From: DATFNI01 sp963712305
Lineage (GTDB): Bacteria; Bacteroidota; Rhodothermia; Balneolales; DATFMH01
Reading direction: 5' to 3'
DNA: 64,000 bases
Assembly (NCBI GenBank): GCA_963712305.1
Contig: CAVQHI010000005.1
Coordinates: forward strand, 1-64,000
The position numbers and the translations under genes are program-made. This document shows, piece by piece, positions 1-10,305 of the stretch. Numbering within the stretch: the stretch's first letter is position 1; each line of letters opens with the position of its first letter. The notes beneath the pieces were generated by a model. It made no database searches. It worked only from the letters and a program-made list of their open reading frames with translations, and was not told where the DNA came from.

Positions 1-23
1 GCTCTAAAATGTTTTCACTTATT

Positions 24-69
24 AAAAGAAGAAACCCAGTCATCAGTTAATGATTGGGTTTCTTCTTTT
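24..69. terminator. Bidirectional intrinsic terminator
   Basis: Two 20-base arms (24-43 and 50-69) are reverse complements except for one position, around a 6-base loop. The stem starts with AAAAGAAGAAACCC and ends with the matching GGGTTTCTTCTTTT, so transcripts on either strand end in a T-rich tail. It lies about 65 bases past the stop of the minus-strand secreted protein gene that follows, and probably terminates it. Confidence 0.85.
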
Positions 70-134
70 AATTTTCATTATGTATGTAAAATAAAAAAAT
101 GATATTACGGAGTATCTGGAAGCTTAATATATAG

Positions 135-2669
135 TTACTTAACTAGCATCATTTTTTTCGTAATTGACTGACTCCCAGCGTTAAATCTATATATATACAC
201 TCCACTCGACAAGTTATCACCATCAAAAACGATATTGTGCTGTCCTGCAGAAAATTGTTTACCGCTGATAGGATTCGACACCAGTCTTCCAAGAATATCA
301 AATATTTTTAATGATACAATAGAAGCTTTGTTTAGTGCAAAACCTATTGTTGTTGTAGGATTAAAGGGGTTGGGATAATTTTGTTTCAACTCAATCTGAT
401 TTGGTATTTTACTTCCAGAATCTTTTTCTATTGGTGTTGAACTTTTTTGGAGTGTTGGAGCAATCGTATAAGTAACGGACGTTTCATTTGGTAGTGAAAC
501 TGCGCTCCCACCACTGTGTAACATATCAATCATTATATTCTGAGTTGAAACGTTTATCTGATAATTAATTGTCCTTGCTACTGATAGTTTTACTGCCTGG
601 GGGGTATTGAAATCAATATTTACCGCCCCGTTAAATCTCTGAAGCTGGATTGCTGTTACATTTTTTGTTAGCGTTGTTGTAGCAGAAACCCATTTCCCAT
701 TACTGATCTGCAAGTTGATAATTGTACTAGTTCCACTCGTAGAATTGTTTTGCAAAAATACAGGAATCATTTCCCACAATTCTTTTGCTTTGTCTTTTCC
801 ATCAGATTTTAAGGTACTTGTTATTGTCACACCAGATCCGTTGATCTCAAATTGTCTGGTGTAATGCACACTGCCTTGGATTGCATTATTGGGTGCTGTT
901 CGTCCAGCATCAACGTTGGATCCAATTTGCCCCTCAACAGTCACTGTGGCTGAATTGCTCGTTTTACTAGATACTGCGTCTGGAAATCTATTTCGGGCTG
1001 AACTAAATGGATCCCCATTTCCATTCACACCACTTATGGTATTGACACCCCATTGTTGCCAGTTACTCCATGTATCATGCTGATCTGCGTTATTATTTTG
1101 GTAACCACCAGCGACACCATTTATTACAGTACCAGTAGCTGGTGTCCAGAATGTTGACAATGCACCACCGCTCAAACCTGATAAAGTACCTGTCGCCCCA
1201 CCCCAATTCGAGAGGCGTCCTGTATGAATTACAACACCATATCCGCCCAACTTTGCCGTCACGAACGTACAGCTATCTGGATAAGTCTTGTTATTTGAAA
1301 ATACCTCTATAAAGTTACTTTTACGTTGAAATGGAAGAGATAATATTGGATCATTATTGTTTTTTAAGCTGATTATTTTTTTATAAAAACCATCCTTGTA
1401 TGCATCAAAAGCATAAATTTCTGCTGATTGATCATTGATCCAATGATTCTCGCTCCAAACTTGCGGTATGTATGTATTGTTAAGAGTTTCAAATGGAGCT
1501 AACGAGGTCTTACGATATCCGCTATAACCGTACGTTAGAATACGCATTATACCCGTTCTTTCACTAGAAGACATCATATAACTCTCATCCGGGATGACAC
1601 CGCCTCTGTATCCCCTATTATAATTTTCCAAAAGATATAGACCATTGTCCGATATCATAGCATCACTTACATCCCGCAAATAATCACTCCACTGATCCAT
1701 TGCGACAGGACCTGCTGTTGCGGTGCTAAAATGGGATGGACCATTAGAATATCCATCTGGATCAGGTAAGCCAAGATGCCCCTTTAGAGTTACAATTTTA
1801 TCTATTACGTTTATCAACGGTTGGTAGTCCGAAATCATCGCCGTCCATGTATAAAAGAAAAGGTCGATACCATCATATGTAGCATCAAAGCCGTCTCCGT
1901 GTCCCATATACCCAGCATTGTAAAACCAACGCTTGATCAGTCTATCAGTATAATTTTCAGCCTCTTTGGTGACAGCAGGGTTATTCAAAGTATTTGCTAC
2001 ATACCACATTCCAACCGAAGCAAAGCCATCCATATCACCAAAAATTCCTGTGGGACCCCACTTTATAATGTCTTGCATCATAGATAACATTCCGGTTGCG
2101 TATGCCTGTTGAACACTATCAGGCAAAACGTTTTTTCCTACATAAAATGCATATGCATACATCATTAAATTGCCGCCGGCAAAATCGGAACGCGTATATT
2201 TGCCATCTTCATGTGCTTTAGTAAGCATCATCATGTCTGTCATTGCAGGAATGAGCGCTCTAAGTTTTACAGATTTTTCACCATAGTACGGGTTACCAGG
2301 ATAGTCAAAATCAGCCCACCAAGCAGCGTGAAGTACTGAATATCCTCCCCTTCCAATTTTCATATGAATTTGCCCGTCAGAGCCTTCAATTGAAGTCAGC
2401 AAAAGATATTTTGGATCCATTTGAATTTCCCGATCGTCAGGTAAATCACGGAAGGCCAACCACCATTTGTATAATTGATCATCACTCGAGACCCAATTAG
2501 AATTAAACGATAATGGCGCTATAGTTACGGCAAAATCTGAAGTTTTAAGAGAAGCCATATAGTTTCGCAATGTTACTTCCCATGGATGATTTTGCGGTAA
2601 TTGCGCAAATGCGGAAGTACTGCATATAAGCACCAAAATAGCCGCCAATAACTTTTTCATGATTTTCAA
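135..2669 (-). CDS. Large secreted protein with type IX secretion sorting domain
   Basis: An 844-residue protein with a clear Sec signal peptide (about residues 1-22, ending SAFA before QLPQ). The C-terminal 80 residues or so hold the NYPNPFNPTTTIGF motif followed by a beta-rich domain ending in KKMMLVK. This is the por/type IX secretion sorting domain family, so export to the cell surface or medium is expected. The region before it is rich in Trp, Tyr, Gly and Asn (for example ENHWINDQ and GHGDGFDATYDG). It looks like an alpha-helical domain followed by a beta-sandwich, an architecture shared by several polysaccharide lyases, but no catalytic motif could be assigned. It is a close paralogue of the broken gene just upstream and lies beside a polysaccharide locus. 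The function as a polymer-degrading enzyme is inference only. Confidence 0.85.
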   Translation of the reverse strand: MKIMKKLLAAILVLICSTSAFAQLPQNHPWEVTLRNYMASLKTSDFAVTIAPLSFNSNWVSSDDQLYKWWLAFRDLPDDREIQMDPKYLLLTSIEGSDGQIHMKIGRGGYSVLHAAWWADFDYPGNPYYGEKSVKLRALIPAMTDMMMLTKAHEDGKYTRSDFAGGNLMMYAYAFYVGKNVLPDSVQQAYATGMLSMMQDIIKWGPTGIFGDMDGFASVGMWYVANTLNNPAVTKEAENYTDRLIKRWFYNAGYMGHGDGFDATYDGIDLFFYTWTAMISDYQPLINVIDKIVTLKGHLGLPDPDGYSNGPSHFSTATAGPVAMDQWSDYLRDVSDAMISDNGLYLLENYNRGYRGGVIPDESYMMSSSERTGIMRILTYGYSGYRKTSLAPFETLNNTYIPQVWSENHWINDQSAEIYAFDAYKDGFYKKIISLKNNNDPILSLPFQRKSNFIEVFSNNKTYPDSCTFVTAKLGGYGVVIHTGRLSNWGGATGTLSGLSGGALSTFWTPATGTVINGVAGGYQNNNADQHDTWSNWQQWGVNTISGVNGNGDPFSSARNRFPDAVSSKTSNSATVTVEGQIGSNVDAGRTAPNNAIQGSVHYTRQFEINGSGVTITSTLKSDGKDKAKELWEMIPVFLQNNSTSGTSTIINLQISNGKWVSATTTLTKNVTAIQLQRFNGAVNIDFNTPQAVKLSVARTINYQINVSTQNIMIDMLHSGGSAVSLPNETSVTYTIAPTLQKSSTPIEKDSGSKIPNQIELKQNYPNPFNPTTTIGFALNKASIVSLKIFDILGRLVSNPISGKQFSAGQHNIVFDGDNLSSGVYIYRFNAGSQSITKKMMLVK

Positions 2670-2942
2670 TTGCTGATTATAAAATTACGTTTATCAAAGG
2701 TTGAATCGCAGACCCATTTGGCTTACAGTACAAATAGCCTATATAAGGGTTAGTTTTTTTGCTGATAGATGATGATGAATATCACCATTTGTTAGATAAT
2801 TCTAACTTATGGTGATGTTATCGATTCATTTCGGGTACCTTTAATCCCATTCACTACGAAATATGAGCTTTTACCCCAAGCCTTTGTTAATCATTCACAA
2901 AATAAACTCGATTAATGCCTTTTTGAGAAGCGATCAAGTGTT

Positions 2943-5474
2943 TCACTTAATGAGCAACATCTTTTGGGTGTAGGTATTCTTACCGGCAGTTAACCTGTAA
3001 ATGTACACGCCACTCGACAAATTGGATCCACTAAAAATAATATTGTGATCCCCTGCCGACAGAGTCTTATTGACTAATGGTGTTGATACCAGACGTCCAA
3101 TAATATCATATATCTTCAGCGATACTATCATCGACTTGTTCAATGAAAAACCAATATTTGTCGTCGGATTGAACGGATTAGGATAATTTTGCTCTAACTT
3201 AATTTCTGATGGTAAACTTCCGGGTCCATTATCAATTGGAGTGGCCCCTTTCGACAATGATGGAGAAAGAGTATAGGTTACTGAAGTTTGCTTTGGCAGA
3301 GATATTGTTTTACCGTCGCTGTGTAGCATATCAATCATTATATTTTGCGTTTGGACATAAATCTGATAACTAATGCTCCTAGCAGAGGGACAATTTCACA
3401 GTCTGGGGATTATCAAACGTTATATATCACAGATCCGTTAAATCTTTTAAGCTGTATAGCTGTTACATTTGATGTTGGTGAGGTCGATGCTGTAAGTCCA
3501 ATTCCCACCGCCGTTTACTTGCAAATTAATTTGGGTAGTGGAATTGTCGTAATCTGTATTTTTTAAAAATACCGGGATCATCTCCCATAATTCTTTAGCC
3601 TTGTCCGATTCATCCGATTTAAGCGTACTAGTTATTGTTATTCCACCGGCAGACTGATATCAAATTGTCGTGCATACTGAACTTTCCCTTGTATAGCCCC
3701 ATTGGGAGCTGTTCTGCCCACCATCAATGAAGGATCCGATTTTCCCATTGACTGTTAGCTCCGCTGTATTACTCCCGTTTACCTGAGATATGGCTTCTGG
3801 AAATCTATTGCGTGCGGAACTAAATGGTTTATCGTTCCCGTTTAATCCACTAATAGCATTTACACTCCATTCCTGCCAATTACTCCAGGAATCCTGTTGA
3901 TTGCTATTATTATTTTGGTAACCTCCAGCAATTCCATTTATCACAGTCCCTGTAGTTGGAGTCCAAAATGTAGACAGTGTACCTCCACTTAACCCGGATA
4001 AAATGCCAGTAGCATCACCCCAATTTGATAGACGCCCCGTATGAATAATCGCACCAAAGCCGCCAAGTTTAGCGGCAAGAAATGTACAACTGTCTGGATT
4101 ATTGACATTGTTTGAGAAAACAGAGATGAAATTCGTTTTTCGACTAAACGGAGGAATAAGCGACGTACTATTACTACTCTTTAAATCTTTTATTGCCTTG
4201 TAAAAGCCTGTTTTATATCCATCGTATGCGTAAATCAGGCTTGTTTGGTCGTTAATCCAATGATTTTCATGCCATACTTTGGGAATGTATGAATTATCAA
4301 GGACTTTGAACGGTGTAAATCCAGTCGACCTGTAACCACTATTGATAATTCGCGGAATTCCTGTATTTGAACCAGTTGATTCCATATAACTTACATCTGG
4401 AATAATTTCGTATCCAAAATTCCTGTTTACTCCATTGCCCTCGAGTAGATATAATGCATTATCTGATAGCATAGCATCACTCACATCACGCAGATAGCGA
4501 TTCCATTGGTCACTAGCAACTGGTCCATTAGTTGCCGTACTGAAATGCGATGGCCCATTCCAGTAACCATCTGGGTCCGGCACAGTTAAAAACCCTTTTA
4601 GTTTCAGAATACCATTAAGAGCATCAATAAGCGGTTGATAATTTGATATCATCGCCGCCCATGAATAGAAGTATAAATCAATACCATCATAAGTCGCATC
4701 AAACCCATCACCATGCCCCATATAACCTGCATGGTTAAACCATCTTTCGATTAATCTGTCAGTATAATCCTGTGCTCCTTGCGTAATATTAGGATCATTT
4801 AATGCTTTGCTTAAATACCACATTCCAATAATTGCAAAGGAATCCATATCACCGAAAATGCCTGTGGGGCCCCAATTTTGGATTTGACTCTTTAGGTTTT
4901 TCATACCGGTTACCCAAGCCGATTTGACATTATCCGGTAAAACGTCCTGACCAACATAAAAAGCATAGGCAGACGTCATTAAGTCACCTCCCGCATAGTC
5001 AGATCGCTCATATTGTCCATTTTCGTGTGCCTGGGTTATCATCATTAAGTCTACCATGGCTGGAATCATGGCTCTAAGTTTTACCGCTTTATTGTTGTAA
5101 TAAGGATTTCCCGGATAATCAAAATCCGCCCACCAAGCAGCATGAAATACAGAATACTCACCTCTACCAATTGCCATATGAATTTTGCCGTCATTTCCTT
5201 CAATTGATGATAGAAGTAAATATTTTGGATCCATTTCAATTTCTTTCCCGTTAGGCAAATCGCGAAATGCCAGCCACCATCTGTATAGCTGATCATCACT
5301 TTTAACCCAACTTGAATTCCAGGTAAGCTGCTTAATCGGTACCGCATAATCGCTCACTGTTAACGAGGCAATATAATTGCGAAGTGTGACTTCCCAGGAA
5401 TGATTTTGGGGTAATTGGCCGAATGCAGAGGCTCCCGACATCAGCACAAACACGACTACTAATATTTTTCTCAT
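2943..5474 (-). pseudogene. Frameshifted paralogue of the T9SS-sorted secreted protein
   Basis: The 5' part (3660-5474, 604 codons) has its own signal peptide (MRKILVVVFVLMSGASAFGQ) and aligns end to end with the downstream paralogue. The 3' part (2943-3338) encodes the last 131 residues including the NYPNPFNPTTNIGF sorting domain. Between them the homologous protein can be followed only by changing frame at least five times: near 3716-3722, 3651-3657, 3470-3500, 3410-3430 and 3380-3395. The pieces recovered match the paralogue (for example RTAPN, TITSTLKSD, KELWEMIPVFL, NVTAIQL, RFNG). As read, the product would be truncated and lack the sorting domain. Either the gene is decaying or this 350-base patch is poorly sequenced. 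Elsewhere the frame is clean. Confidence 0.8.
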
Positions 5475-5711
5475 ATTTTAAGAGATAAGGAACTTATTTG
5501 GTACGGCTAGTATAGAATACTTCGAGACTGAAACCGCATATGATGTGGTAGATTGGATAATGACTTTATTAGTACCGCATATTTGTGGTAACAGACTAAT
5601 TGGAATTAGAAAAGTCTAATTCTTATTAACTCCTTATCGGATAGGCTTAACTGATTTATAAAAAAACAGTTGCTTATTGATGTAAATATTGGCTCCTTTT
5701 TACGAGTAGCC

Positions 5712-6455
5712 TTAAATAAATTGTAAGACTTTTCGTGCTGGCTTCAAGAAACGTGTAAACCAAAAAGGTTTTAATTTATTTTGTTTCCATGCTCGATAAT
5801 CTTGCCTGTTAGCATTTAGCCTGTTTCCAATACTTTCATTGCTCTTTCCGCCAACTCTCATTTTAACCAGTGTTCGGGGTAAATATGTGCTGGTTAATTC
5901 ATATTTGTATAGACTTCGTAACAGAAATTCATAGTCGGCTGCACTCTTAAATGATGAATTATACAAACCAGTTTTTTCAAATTTTTCTCTTTTCATATAG
6001 AAGGTTGGGTGAGGGGGCATCCAACCATATAAAAATTTGCTTTTTTTGTAATCACCCGCAGTCCATATCCGGACGACCTGATCTATATTTTCTTTATTTA
6101 CATAAACTAAATCCCCATAAATACTATCTGATCCGCTTTTCTGAATTCTATTAACAATGTCTGTAATTACTTTCTCATCGGCGAAAAGGTCATCCGCATG
6201 CATTAACCCAACAATATCTCCAGACGAAAGGGCAATTCCTTTGTTAATAGCATCATACAACCCCTCATCTGGTTCAGAGATGAAGCGATCGAATAACACA
6301 CTATTTTTACTTAACAGTTCACTGGTACCATCTTTGGACGCGCCATCAATCACAATGTATTCAATATCTTCATAATTTTGTGAACGAACAGATTGGACTG
6401 AATCCATTACAGTACCGATGCTGTTGTAAACCACCGTAATAATTGAAACTTTCAC
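5712..6455 (-). CDS. Family 2 glycosyltransferase (WcaA-like)
   Basis: A 247-residue GT-A fold transferase. It begins MKVSIITVVYNS and carries the nucleotide-binding DGASKDGT motif near residue 38. A DxD-like HADD metal-binding motif lies near residue 86, and the later helix region has RSLYKYE. Family knowledge: such enzymes move a sugar from a nucleotide donor to a lipid-linked oligosaccharide at the cytoplasmic face of the membrane. There is no transmembrane segment. It is the last gene of a minus-strand run, and only 4 bases separate its start from the stop of the acetyltransferase gene upstream, so they are very likely co-transcribed. Donor and acceptor cannot be told from the sequence. 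Confidence 0.9.
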   Translation of the reverse strand: MKVSIITVVYNSIGTVMDSVQSVRSQNYEDIEYIVIDGASKDGTSELLSKNSVLFDRFISEPDEGLYDAINKGIALSSGDIVGLMHADDLFADEKVITDIVNRIQKSGSDSIYGDLVYVNKENIDQVVRIWTAGDYKKSKFLYGWMPPHPTFYMKREKFEKTGLYNSSFKSAADYEFLLRSLYKYELTSTYLPRTLVKMRVGGKSNESIGNRLNANRQDYRAWKQNKLKPFWFTRFLKPARKVLQFI

Positions 6456-6459
6456 TGCT

Positions 6460-7029
6460 CTATTTCCCGATTTGTCGCTTTCTTTTTGGTGTAGCAGGAT
6501 TCCCTTGGTATATCATAAACGGTTCCAAGTCTTGCGTTGCAACCGAGCCTGCCGATAAAATACTGTGGCTGTTTAAATGAACACCTGGGCACACAAGAGA
6601 CTGAGCTCCCACCCAAGATCCCTCATCCAGTTCAATGGGTTTTACTATTAAATCAAAACTCACTTTTTTATAATTGTGACTTCCTGTCAATAACATTGCG
6701 CCCTGCGAAATACACACGTGGTCAGAAATAGTAACTGAGGCAAGGTTATCAATCCAGACTCCTTCTCCGATCCACACATGGTTGCCGATAATTAATTTCC
6801 AAGGATACTTGATATTTACCGAAGGTTTAATGATAACTCCGTTACCCACCTTTGCTCCAAATAAACGCAACAGCTTTACTTTAAAAGAACTTATCGGATT
6901 AAACCCATTTTTAAAAAAAAGTACATTGGCTATAAACCAACACAATCGTTTTATCGAATTGCCACCAGGTTCAAACCAGGCATTGTCGAATTGATCCAAC
7001 CGCACCTTTCTATCAGCTTCTGGAATCAT
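6460..7029 (-). CDS. WcaF-like sugar O-acetyltransferase
   Basis: A 189-residue left-handed beta-helix (hexapeptide repeat) acyltransferase. The repeat region runs from about residue 55 to the C-terminus, with repeats such as IGNHVWIGEGVWI and ISQGAMLL, then the catalytic-type TGSHNYK (His near residue 115). The C-terminal YQGNPATPKRKR is typical of the colanic acid WcaF/WcaB group of acetyl-CoA-dependent transferases. It most likely O-acetylates a sugar of the polysaccharide made here. Its start overlaps the stop of the upstream GT4 gene by 4 bases (translational coupling). Exact substrate unknown. Confidence 0.88.
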   Translation of the reverse strand: MIPEADRKVRLDQFDNAWFEPGGNSIKRLCWFIANVLFFKNGFNPISSFKVKLLRLFGAKVGNGVIIKPSVNIKYPWKLIIGNHVWIGEGVWIDNLASVTISDHVCISQGAMLLTGSHNYKKVSFDLIVKPIELDEGSWVGAQSLVCPGVHLNSHSILSAGSVATQDLEPFMIYQGNPATPKRKRQIGK

Positions 7030-8198
7030 TTTCCCTCCGAAAAAAGGCTAAGATTCTCATTCTTTACCTCATCTGTGACAATGAATCTCTCGGCGTATCC
7101 GCGGGCACCCATTACCCATTTTTTATATTCATCATCATTCATTTTGCAACATGAGCTCAGCACCTCGAGATTTTTTTGTTCATCAGCCACCGGAATGTCC
7201 CAACCCGCATTATATTCACTGAGATTTTTCCATGGAGTCTGGTCGCTTATAATTACAGGAATACCATGCACAAGAGATTCAACGATAGCATGCCCATAAT
7301 TTTCGGTTGAAGTTGGCAGATATAAAAAATGATACTGTGTCAATGTATTTGAGACCTCTGGATAAGTCAATTCTCCACGATGGGCTGCATGAATATTTGA
7401 CGGCATTTTAGCGATTATGCGCTGGCAGTCTTCCCAATAAGACGGCTCCTCCAGTGGTCCATAAATATCAAAATAAATTTCAGTTTGCCCTATTGAACTG
7501 GCACTTTTTAATAAATAATCTAATGCCAAATGTAAATTTTTGACTATCGATACCCGGGCCAGAAAGATGAGCCGTAACTCATCCCTGTGCTTCTTTGACG
7601 GTCGGATTTCATCCGGCAGCGGTACCGGCATATTACGGGCTATCGATATTTGCATGTTATTTCCGAACATCTCCGCTATCTGTTTTTTCTCTACAGGTGT
7701 TGAAGCATGCCACAACACGTTACGATAAAAACCGATAGCTTTTGAGAAATTTAAAAAGAATGTCTTTTTCTTTGACTTTATATTCAGCGCACCTGTGCCA
7801 AGCATTCCCCTCGGAGCCAAAATTAACCTGGCTTTATTTTTAATCAGCCAATTCAGCAATAACGGCTCCAATGCAAATTTGGGCGAAAAAAGGCTATTCA
7901 GGTAAATAACATCCCAATCCGTTTCCTTTATGATGTTCAGAAATCTTTTTAAACCCTGTTTTTTTTTGCTCAGGTAACAGACATGGTACCCAGCCCCATC
8001 TGTCCACACATCAGACTGAATATCACGGTATGATTCCAACTCCCCAAGGTCCGTATCACGGGTAACCACCCAAAAATCGACCTCGTTCTTAAGACCCTCA
8101 ACGATATTGTAGACCGACCGTATAGGCCCGCCTGCTTTATAACCGGGAACAAACCAATCACAAAAAACCAGTACTTTGGGCCTTCTATGCATCGACAT
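7026..8198 (-). CDS. Family 4 glycosyltransferase
   Basis: A GT-B fold transferase of about 390 residues. The start is placed at the ATG at 8198 (MSMHRRPKVLVFCDW), which overlaps the asnB stop by 14 bases. The frame is open further upstream, but the extension (MYWKNGW...) would lie inside asnB and does not look like a GT4 N-terminus. Visible features are the glycine-rich acceptor loop (GYKAGGPIRSVYN), the linker RVSIVKNLHLAL at the start of the donor domain, and the family E-x7-E motif in TENYGHAIVES, followed by GIPVIISDQTPW. Role: sequential sugar addition in the first polysaccharide locus. Confidence 0.88.
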   Translation of the reverse strand: MSMHRRPKVLVFCDWFVPGYKAGGPIRSVYNIVEGLKNEVDFWVVTRDTDLGELESYRDIQSDVWTDGAGYHVCYLSKKKQGLKRFLNIIKETDWDVIYLNSLFSPKFALEPLLLNWLIKNKARLILAPRGMLGTGALNIKSKKKTFFLNFSKAIGFYRNVLWHASTPVEKKQIAEMFGNNMQISIARNMPVPLPDEIRPSKKHRDELRLIFLARVSIVKNLHLALDYLLKSASSIGQTEIYFDIYGPLEEPSYWEDCQRIIAKMPSNIHAAHRGELTYPEVSNTLTQYHFLYLPTSTENYGHAIVESLVHGIPVIISDQTPWKNLSEYNAGWDIPVADEQKNLEVLSSCCKMNDDEYKKWVMGARGYAERFIVTDEVKNENLSLFSEGK

Positions 8199-10077
8199 GG
8201 TTAATTTCCATCCATTCTTCCAGTACAATCAGTGGCCATACCCGGGACCATGTGACTCTTGGATTATTCCTGAGATACTGTCTCCATAATTCTTTCACGG
8301 CAGACGGGTTTAACAATTCCCTTTCACTGAGACGGCTAATCCGGTCTGAACCAAAATCAAACAGTTCATTTTTTAACCATTTCTGCCAGGGCAACTGGAA
8401 TCCCATTTTTTTTCGATTTGCGATATCGTCCGGCAGGAGATCGCCCGTTGCTTCAACCAGCAATTTCTTCGGCGTAAACGGGTATTTGTGGGAATCAGCC
8501 ACCCCCAAAACATACTCAACCAATTCATGGTCCAGGAACGGAACGCGTACTTCCAGGGCACTTGCCATACTCATCTGATCCGTGTCTCTCAGCAGGACAT
8601 TCTGAAGATAACTGCCCAATTCGGCAATCGATACTTTACTCAGGTTCGCCATCTGTTCAAACGAGTCGTATTGTTCGAGTTCCTTAAGCATGGTACTCAC
8701 CTTATTAACCCGCCCGTCATTTCCCCCCAACAGAGACATACGATCAGATTGTAATAGCACTTCCCTTGATATTGGATACGTTTGAGACAAATTCCAGTTT
8801 TTAAGTTCGAGCAGATAACGAAGTTTATCTGTTGCAACAGAAGGACGAACTTTTTGTAAAGAAGTCCCCACGGCAGAGCGTACAAATTTTGGAAAACAGG
8901 CCAACCAGCGATATTGATTCAGTTTCATCGATCTGGTAAAGATGTCATACCCCGCAAATAGTTCGTCCCCACCCAAACCCGAAAGCGCCATGGTAATACC
9001 GGCATTTCTAGTCACCTTGGAAACAACATAGGTATTAGGACCGTCACCGCTCGGGTGGTCCATGGCTTCCAGTGCCAGAGGGAGTTCCAGTAAAAAATCC
9101 TCCGGCGTTAACCGGATATCCGTATGCTCCGTTTTAAATCTTTTGGCAATTTTTTCGGCATATGGCGCTTCACTATATGTTGATTCATTGAACGTTACGG
9201 AAAACGTTCTGACCGCCTGGTTTGATACGCGGCTCATTAACCCGACAACGATGCTTGAATCAATACCGCCTGATAAAAAGGCGCCGAAAGGGACATCCGC
9301 TATCAGTCTTTTTTCGACTGCTTTATAGAGCAATTCGTAAATATCCTTTTGGATTCGCTCTTTTGGTAAATCTGCAATGTCTTTCCGGTAAGTGGTTAAC
9401 GGATCCCAGAAAGCACCAAGGTTTTTAAAACCTTGGTGCTCTTGGTCTACTAGCACGCTATGTCCTGGCATCAGCATCTTCACATCCCGAATAATCGTAT
9501 CAGGGGCATGAACGGTTTGATAGGCAAGATAGTCGTTCAGTGCATTCGTATTCAGTTTACGTGGTACCAAACCGCTTGCCATCAGGGATCTTATTTCGGA
9601 AGAAAAAAGGATTGTACCCTCATTATGATATAAATAAAGCGGCTTGATCCCGAGACGATCACGCGCCAGAAACAAGGTCTTTTCGGTGTGATCCCAAATT
9701 GCAAAGGCAAACATGCCATGAAGATGACGGGGGGTATCTCTCCCCCATTTTGTGTAAGCAGCAAGAATGACCTCAGTATCAGTATGAGTCTTATATGGAT
9801 AATCTGACAGCTCTTGTTTTAATTCAAGGAAATTATATATCTCACCATTGAATACAATCGTACATCGTTTGTCCTGACTGTGCATCGGCTGATGACCGGC
9901 AGAAGAGAGGTCAATAATAGACAACCGGCGGTGCCCCAGGCCTACACCAGAATGTTCATCTATAAAAAAACCATCATCGTCCGGACCGCGATGAGAAAGT
10001 GCCTGGTTCATGGCATTCAGATGGTTTTCTAATTCTGAACGATCATTTATTCCCCAAATACCGCAAATACCGCACAT
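8185..10077 (-). CDS. asnB: Glutamine-dependent asparagine synthetase-type amidotransferase
   Basis: A 630-residue two-domain enzyme. The N-terminal Ntn-hydrolase glutaminase begins MCGICGIWG with catalytic Cys2. RRLSIIDLS (from 50) and VFNGEIYN (from 75) form the glutamine pocket. The C-terminal ATP-pyrophosphatase domain has the P-loop SGGIDSS at 269-275 and the LSGLGGDELFAGYD motif. The length matches the AsnB family. In polysaccharide clusters such paralogues often amidate a sugar acid or another precursor rather than make asparagine for protein. The position between two GT4 genes in a tightly packed operon favours a locus-specific role, though plain asparagine synthesis is not excluded. 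Confidence 0.92.
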   Translation of the reverse strand: MCGICGIWGINDRSELENHLNAMNQALSHRGPDDDGFFIDEHSGVGLGHRRLSIIDLSSAGHQPMHSQDKRCTIVFNGEIYNFLELKQELSDYPYKTHTDTEVILAAYTKWGRDTPRHLHGMFAFAIWDHTEKTLFLARDRLGIKPLYLYHNEGTILFSSEIRSLMASGLVPRKLNTNALNDYLAYQTVHAPDTIIRDVKMLMPGHSVLVDQEHQGFKNLGAFWDPLTTYRKDIADLPKERIQKDIYELLYKAVEKRLIADVPFGAFLSGGIDSSIVVGLMSRVSNQAVRTFSVTFNESTYSEAPYAEKIAKRFKTEHTDIRLTPEDFLLELPLALEAMDHPSGDGPNTYVVSKVTRNAGITMALSGLGGDELFAGYDIFTRSMKLNQYRWLACFPKFVRSAVGTSLQKVRPSVATDKLRYLLELKNWNLSQTYPISREVLLQSDRMSLLGGNDGRVNKVSTMLKELEQYDSFEQMANLSKVSIAELGSYLQNVLLRDTDQMSMASALEVRVPFLDHELVEYVLGVADSHKYPFTPKKLLVEATGDLLPDDIANRKKMGFQLPWQKWLKNELFDFGSDRISRLSERELLNPSAVKELWRQYLRNNPRVTWSRVWPLIVLEEWMEINHVDA

Positions 10078-10134
10078 AGTTGACTTAGTTTTACTAAAAT
10101 TTCGCTTTAATTTTGATCGTGTATCTTTTCATCG

Positions 10135-10190
10135 CGCTTTATCAATCCCCCAACCCCCTTTTCATAGGGGGAGAAGAAGGGCATTTCTAA
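10135..10190. repeat. C/G-tract palindromic intergenic repeat
   Basis: In the 228-base gap between asnB and the next gene, a CCCCCAACCCCC run is followed by TTTTCAT and an AGGGGGAG run, forming a weak hairpin. No T-tract follows it. It looks like a dispersed extragenic repeat rather than a gene or terminator. Confidence 0.35.
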
Positions 10191-10305
10191 CAATTGGCGC
10201 TTCAAATCTTAATATCTCCATATCTCCAGGAACTCTTTCAAATCTTAGGACTACAGGGATGCGTCAGATTCTGAATGCTTTTTCTTCAATGATCCTTCTG
10301 TTCGC

